In this document: positions 59,855-64,000 of the stretch, piece after piece | How the letters are laid out: each line of letters begins with the position of its first letter | How positions within the stretch are numbered: position 1 is the stretch's first letter | Assembly: GCF_013282095.1 (NCBI RefSeq) | Contig: NZ_BLTJ01000002.1 | Coordinates: 1 to 64,000, forward strand | Direction of reading: 5' to 3' | DNA: 64,000 nt | Source: Enterocloster alcoholdehydrogenati | Lineage (GTDB): Bacteria > Bacillota > Clostridia > Lachnospirales > Lachnospiraceae | The notes under the pieces: generated by a model | Told to the model about the DNA's origin: nothing | The model's input: only the letters and a program-made list of their open reading frames with translations | Databases searched by the model: none | Position numbers and translations under genes: made by a program

Positions 59855-61144
59855 TTATTTCTTTGGAACCATAACTTCCATTCCACCCATGTATGGCCTT
59901 AAAGCCTCCGGAATCTTTACACTGCCGTCAGCCTGCAGATTATTCTCCAAAAAGGCGATAAGCATACGCGGAGGAGCTACTACGGTGTTGTTTAAGGTAT
60001 GAGCCAGGTATTTGCTTCCATCCTCACTCTGTACGCGGATCTTTAATCGGCGGGCCTGAGCGTCTCCCAGATTGGAGCAGCTTCCCACCTCAAAGTACTT
60101 CTTCTGTCTTGGGGACCACGCCTCTACGTCACAGGACTTTACTTTCAGGTCAGCCAGATCGCCGGAACAGCACTCCAGCGTTCTCACGGGGATATCCATG
60201 GAGCGGAACATATCTACCGTGTTCTGCCACAGCCTGTCATACCACATGGGGCTTTCTTCCGGTTTGCATACAACGATCATCTCCTGTTTCTCAAACTGGT
60301 GGATACGGTATACGCCTCTCTCCTCAATACCGTGAGCGCCCTTTTCCTTGCGGAAACATGGGGAATAGCTGGTGAGCGTCATGGGCAGCTCTGTCTCAGG
60401 GGTGATAGTATCGATGAATTTACCGATCATGGAATGCTCACTGGTGCCGATGAGATAGAGATCCTCGCCTTCGATCTTGTACATCATGGCATCCATCTCT
60501 GCAAAACTCATAACGCCGGTTACTACATTGCTGCGGATCATAAAGGGAGGTACACAGTAGGTAAAGCCGCGGCCAATCATAAAGTCTCTTGCGTAGGAGA
60601 TCACGGCAGAGTGAAGTCTGGCAATATCACCCATCAGATAGTAAAAGCCATTCCCGGCCACTTTTCTGGCAGCGTCCAGATCAATGCCGTTAAAACGCTC
60701 CATAATGTCTGTATGGTAAGGAATCTCAAACTCAGGAACTGCCGGCTCTCCGAACTTTTCGATCTCTACATTCTGGCTGTCATCTTTTCCAATGGGGACG
60801 CTTGGGTCAATGATATTAGGGATCGTCATCATGATCTTTAAGATCTTCTCGGAAAGCTCGCTCTCCTTTGCCTCTAACTCAGCCAGTCTGGCAGAATTGG
60901 CGCCGACCTGTTTCTTTACCTCTTCGGCCTCTTCCTTCTTTCCCTGTCCCATAAGAGCGCCAATCTGCTTGGACAGCTTGTTTCTGCTGGCTCTTAAGTC
61001 GTCGGCTTCCTTCTGGGCAGCGCGGTTCTCTGCGTCCAGAGCGATCACCTCGTCTACCAAGGGAAGCTTGCCATCCTGGAATTTATTCTTAATATTCTGC
61101 TTTACAATGTCGGGATTCTCTCTGACAAACTTTAAATCTAACAT
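59855..61144 (-). CDS. serS: Seryl-tRNA synthetase
   Basis: 429 residues. N-terminal long antiparallel coiled coil (about 25-105) that holds the tRNA variable arm; class II catalytic core with motif 2 around SPCFRKEKGAHGIEERGVYRIHQFEK (split near residue 265) and motif 3 LNNTVVAPPRMLIAFLEN (about 380). Start at ATG 61144 follows AGGAGG; the open frame runs upstream to 61180. No T-box leader is seen in the ~140 nt before it. Confidence 0.97.
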   Translation of the reverse strand: MLDLKFVRENPDIVKQNIKNKFQDGKLPLVDEVIALDAENRAAQKEADDLRASRNKLSKQIGALMGQGKKEEAEEVKKQVGANSARLAELEAKESELSEKILKIMMTIPNIIDPSVPIGKDDSQNVEIEKFGEPAVPEFEIPYHTDIMERFNGIDLDAARKVAGNGFYYLMGDIARLHSAVISYARDFMIGRGFTYCVPPFMIRSNVVTGVMSFAEMDAMMYKIEGEDLYLIGTSEHSMIGKFIDTITPETELPMTLTSYSPCFRKEKGAHGIEERGVYRIHQFEKQEMIVVCKPEESPMWYDRLWQNTVDMFRSMDIPVRTLECCSGDLADLKVKSCDVEAWSPRQKKYFEVGSCSNLGDAQARRLKIRVQSEDGSKYLAHTLNNTVVAPPRMLIAFLENNLQADGSVKIPEALRPYMGGMEVMVPKK

Positions 61145-61245
61145 GATACTCCTCCTGGATCTGCTTACTGTAGTTTCCATCTGCAGGCGGAACGCTCCCC
61201 CGGCGGATGATATACTTGTCTATGAGTATATAACATTTTCCATGG

Positions 61246-61271
61246 AAATAAAAGCCTTTTTTTGAAAAAGG
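61246..61271 (-). terminator. Weak terminator after pdxK
   Basis: Minus strand: CCTTTTT-CAA-AAAAAGG stem followed by CTTTTATTT. It lies between the pyridoxal kinase gene and serS. Confidence 0.5.
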
Positions 61272-61284
61272 TCAGTCAAAACAG

Positions 61285-62136
61285 TCAGTCCTTCGCCTTT
61301 TGGCACAACTCTCCCAACAGCTCCTCAAAGCAGACTCCATTCTGAACCGGAACCTGCAGCTGTCCGGAGCGTATGATGCAGTCCTTCACAAAGTCCGCCG
61401 CCAGTTCTGCCGCATCTCTTAGGCTCCAGCCGCGGATGCAGCCTCCTGCGATGATGGAGGAAAAGACGTCCCCTGTGCCCGGCCGCTCTTCTCCCACTGC
61501 CAGACGCTTTAAAAAGTACACCTCTTTTTCTCCCTCTGCCAGTACATTCACCAGATACTTTCCCTGGCGGATTCCTGTGATCACCACCGAGGACGGCCCA
61601 AGAAGCTGCAGGCGGCGGGCCAGCTGCTCCAGTTCCTCCTCTTTCAGATCTCCCTCATTATCATTATAAGGAAGATCTAAAAGAATACAGGCCTCCGTCA
61701 GATTGGGCGTTAAAATGTCAGCCATGGCCGCCAGGCTCTTCATGCGGCTGCACATAGCCGGGGTGCAGGTGGCATAGGGAACGCCGTGGTCTCCCATAAT
61801 GGGATCTACGAGTACCTTTGTCTCAGGGGTCTTAAAGGCAACGATCATATCCTTGACGATCTCGATCTGGCGTTCCGAGCCCAGAAAGCCGGTGGCAATG
61901 CCGTCAAAGGTCAGCCCCAGTTCCTTCCATTTTTCTATATAAGCCTCCATATGATCCGTATAATCATCAAAATAATATACCGGAAAACCAGTGTGGCTGG
62001 AGAGAATCGAGGTCGGCACGGGACAGCACTGAACCCTCATGGCCGATAAAATGGGAAGAGCCACTGTCAAGGAACAGCGGCCGTACCCGGAAAGGTCATT
62101 GATCATCGCAATTTTTTTCTGATGACAGGTTGACAC
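61285..62136 (-). CDS. pdxK: Pyridoxal/pyridoxamine kinase
   Basis: 283 residues, ribokinase-like fold. It phosphorylates vitamin B6 vitamers in salvage. MINDLSGYGRCSLTVALPILSAM is the PdxK/PdxY N-terminus; VDPIMGDHG (about residue 110) and the anion-hole/base motif RPGTGDVFSSIIAGG (about 222-236) are conserved. AGGAGG-type SD upstream. It is 14 nt downstream of an ECF transporter S-component, which suggests that the transporter brings in a B6 vitamer. Confidence 0.93.
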   Translation of the reverse strand: MSTCHQKKIAMINDLSGYGRCSLTVALPILSAMRVQCCPVPTSILSSHTGFPVYYFDDYTDHMEAYIEKWKELGLTFDGIATGFLGSERQIEIVKDMIVAFKTPETKVLVDPIMGDHGVPYATCTPAMCSRMKSLAAMADILTPNLTEACILLDLPYNDNEGDLKEEELEQLARRLQLLGPSSVVITGIRQGKYLVNVLAEGEKEVYFLKRLAVGEERPGTGDVFSSIIAGGCIRGWSLRDAAELAADFVKDCIIRSGQLQVPVQNGVCFEELLGELCQKAKD

Positions 62137-62150
62137 TGGTTCAGTCCTCC

Positions 62151-62771
62151 TTATTTCAGTTTGTCAGCCAGTCCCGACCGGTTCAGTGCCCGGCGCAGGG
62201 GCATATATACGACAACAGCGGCAATGGCTGAGATTACCGCGTTGATGGAGGTGGAAGCCACATTCCATGCAAGGGTCAGCTCCGCAGCCGGTTTTCCCAT
62301 AATCAGCAGCTTATAGTAATATCCAAGAAGGGGATCAAAAATCACATTAAATCCCAGTCCACAGATAGCTGCGGCGGCTGCAAAGCGAACAATGTGCCCC
62401 TTATCGCTGCTTTCATTGATATGGCCCAGCCTGTGAGCAACAAAGCCTGCGATCAGGCCAATGCACAGTTTTAAAACAAAGGTTTTGGGGGCGTAATATA
62501 CATACACCGGGTCAAAGAGATCCCCGATGGTCATTCCCAAAGCGCCTCCCAGTCCGCCGTAAAATCCGCCAAGAACCAACGCTCCCAGAACGCAGACTGC
62601 ATTTCCCAGATGAATGGAGGTGGCATCTCCTCCCGGCAGGGTGATCTTTACCTGCAAAAAGGTAAATACTACATAGGATAATGCCGCAAACAGGCCGGTT
62701 AAAGCAATCTTTGTGATCCGGCTGTCTGTCCTTCTCTCTGTAGTGTGTACGGCTGTTTCAACTGTTTTCAT
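62151..62771 (-). CDS. ECF transporter S component (candidate vitamin B6 uptake)
   Basis: 206 residues, six predicted TM segments. S-component features: an N-terminal ITKIALTGLFAALSYVVFTF helix with the small-residue surface that contacts EcfT, then LGNAVCVLGALVLGGFYGGLGGALG and GDLFDP. No energising module is nearby, so it would use a shared group II EcfAAT. The neighbour pdxK points to a pyridoxine-type substrate; sequence alone cannot prove it. Start at ATG 62771 (GGAG 9 nt upstream) is preferred over the upstream in-frame ATGs. Confidence 0.87.
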   Translation of the reverse strand: MKTVETAVHTTERRTDSRITKIALTGLFAALSYVVFTFLQVKITLPGGDATSIHLGNAVCVLGALVLGGFYGGLGGALGMTIGDLFDPVYVYYAPKTFVLKLCIGLIAGFVAHRLGHINESSDKGHIVRFAAAAAICGLGFNVIFDPLLGYYYKLLIMGKPAAELTLAWNVASTSINAVISAIAAVVVYMPLRRALNRSGLADKLK

Positions 62772-62883
62772 AATCATCCACTCCTCACTTCGATTGTATG
62801 ATCCATATGGTAGCACCAAAGTGGATGGCTATAAATATCCAGTTTATTATTTTTTGACCAGTCCAGTTGTGAATGATCCCTAC

Positions 62884-63534
62884 TTAGTCATGGGACTCCA
62901 CCGCGATCAGCACCCCGTCAGTAAAGGTGATAATCCCCTCCTTTTCCGTCAGCTCATTGCTGATGCCCAGACTGGTGCCGATGCGGATATCCCGGTCTGT
63001 TAAGGGGTATTTAAACCCCTTCAGGGTAATCCCGCAGACTTCCTCAGTAAAGGGCAGGAAGGAAACGTATTTTCCCCACATTTTTTCCCTGCAGAATACA
63101 GTCTCCCCATCAATGAGATAGAGGCGGTTCTGGGGATCCACAATACTGGCGCGGATTCCTTTCTGAAGGCAGGGATAAAGAAGCTGGATATTTCCAATCA
63201 TATGGTCCAGCCGCCCGCCGGTAGCCCCAAGGAGCACGATCTCTGTACAGGCCATAGCCATAGCCCGTTTTAAGGCAAGCTCCGTATCCGTATCATCTTT
63301 TTCCGGCTGGTGAACCTCCCAGATAATGTGCTCCTGTTTCCGGTAACAGGCCAGCACGGAAGGGTCTGCGGAGTCAAAATCGCCCACGATCACATCCGGT
63401 GTTATTCCAAGGGCTCTGGCAGCCTTTAACCCGCCGTCCACCGCCACAATCTTATGAAATTCTTCCTTCTCTAAAAAAGAGCCGGCAAAGGCCAGATCCA
63501 GCCTGCCGCCGGTAAGAACCAGGCATCGTTTCAT
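62884..63534 (-). CDS. thiN: Thiamine diphosphokinase
   Basis: 216 residues. It converts thiamine to thiamine diphosphate. Motifs: VAVDGGLKAARALGITPD (about residues 30-47), IVGDFDSAD (about 49), the PEKDDTDTELAL catalytic acid patch (about 76), and LLGATGGRLDHMIGN (about 100). The C-terminal beta domain binds thiamine. Its start overlaps the rpe stop by 4 nt (ATGA), so the two are coupled. Confidence 0.96.
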   Translation of the reverse strand: MKRCLVLTGGRLDLAFAGSFLEKEEFHKIVAVDGGLKAARALGITPDVIVGDFDSADPSVLACYRKQEHIIWEVHQPEKDDTDTELALKRAMAMACTEIVLLGATGGRLDHMIGNIQLLYPCLQKGIRASIVDPQNRLYLIDGETVFCREKMWGKYVSFLPFTEEVCGITLKGFKYPLTDRDIRIGTSLGISNELTEKEGIITFTDGVLIAVESHD

Positions 63535-64000
63535 TTCTCATATTCCTTAAAGATCTCTGTAAATTCTCTGGTGCGTGCCGCCGGATCTGTGCCAAACACC
63601 GCACTTCCTGCTACAAAAATATTGGCTCCCGCCTCTAGGACCTCTCTTAGGTTTGCCGCGTTTATGCCTCCGTCTACCTGAATGTCCATCTTAAGGCCCC
63701 TGTCCTCACAGAGCGCCCGCAGGGCCTTTACCTTATTAAGCGTATATGGGATAAACTTCTGGCCTCCAAAGCCTGGATTTACGGTCATGATAAGAACCAT
63801 ATCCAGCTGATCCAAAATCGTATCCAGTACGGAAATAGGGGTGGCAGGATTTAAAGCCACACCGACCCGGCAGCCTGCTTCCCTGATCTGGTTTACCACA
63901 CGGTCCAGATGCCTGCAGGCCTCGGCATGAACGGTGATTGCATCGGCCCCCGCATTCTTTATATCCTCTACATAGCGGCCCGGCTCTTCTACCATCATAT
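63531..64000 (-). CDS. rpe: Ribulose-phosphate 3-epimerase, 5' end outside window
   Basis: The last ~155 residues of RPE, which interconverts ribulose-5-P and xylulose-5-P. TIM-barrel features: ADAITVHAEACRHLDRV, VGVALNPATPISVLD, the MTVNPGFGGQKFIP loop, and QVDGGINAANLREVLEAGAN with the catalytic Asp. The N-terminal part, including the first metal ligands, lies beyond 64000. The rpe-thiN order is common in Firmicutes, downstream of prkC-rsgA. Confidence 0.95.
   Translation of the reverse strand, partial: MMVEEPGRYVEDIKNAGADAITVHAEACRHLDRVVNQIREAGCRVGVALNPATPISVLDTILDQLDMVLIMTVNPGFGGQKFIPYTLNKVKALRALCEDRGLKMDIQVDGGINAANLREVLEAGANIFVAGSAVFGTDPAARTREFTEIFKEYEK

Noticed and set aside
61145-61284. 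T-box leader before serS
   Set aside because: Only about 140 nt are available, and no AGGGTGG-type T-box or antiterminator sequence is present.

Overview
The window looks like a chromosome segment of an anaerobic, spore-forming Firmicute, most probably a Lachnospiraceae (Clostridium cluster XIVa) member. The evidence is a PolC-type replicative polymerase, CodY, a SigK-type sporulation sigma factor, PyrB with a separate PyrI chain, a multidomain flavodiiron protein, a split purH/purO pair behind a ZTP riboswitch, and moderate GC. No species-level claim is possible from the sequence alone.

Layout. Positions 1-2690 are the integrase-proximal end of an integrative element (repressor tail, ImmA/IrrE peptidase, a small membrane protein, tyrosine recombinase). 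It abuts the 3' end of a tRNA-Thr gene in a Thr-Glu-Pro tRNA cluster (2765-3043). From 3250 to 15716, all on the minus strand, come an NSS transporter and the conserved block pyrH-frr-uppS-cdsA-dxr-rseP-ispG-polC (nucleotide, translation, lipid-carrier, isoprenoid and replication functions). From about 15.8 to 39.1 kb is a mixed-strand accessory stretch: a degenerate GGDEF-EAL protein, a phosphodiesterase, a cell-wall-binding repeat protein, purC, an oleate hydratase with an unusual N-terminus, a photolyase-like radical SAM protein, a flavodiiron protein, gene remnants, an OYE-type reductase/aroE/TIM-barrel operon with a divergent LysR gene, an L-tartrate dehydratase operon with transporter and AraC regulator, and an HxlR/radical SAM pair. 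From 39.1 to 46.9 kb the conserved block resumes (comM-dprA-topA-codY-rpsB-tsf). In most Firmicutes rpsB-tsf directly precedes pyrH-frr, so this block appears split by about 23 kb.

The right third holds galE, sigK, an LTA-synthase-family protein, and an AICAR transformylase plus PurO-type IMP cyclohydrolase operon under a ZTP riboswitch. It continues with a three-gene ABC system (permease, CARDB-like surface protein, ATPase), pyrBI, a glyoxalase-fold protein, serS, a pyridoxal kinase/ECF S-component pair, thiN and a 5'-truncated rpe.

The most interesting items are: the ZTP riboswitch over a split purH; a possible shikimate/quinate-type operon (TIM barrel, AroE, OYE reductase) beside tartrate dehydratase; a catalytically degenerate EAL protein; a clamp-binding-like tail on a photolyase-like radical SAM protein; a perfect 29-bp palindrome between hxlR and a frameshifted radical SAM gene; a Met-rich membrane-anchor extension on oleate hydratase; and terminator-like hairpins inside the frr-uppS operon and over the sigK start. 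I found no CRISPR array, rRNA or insertion sequence.
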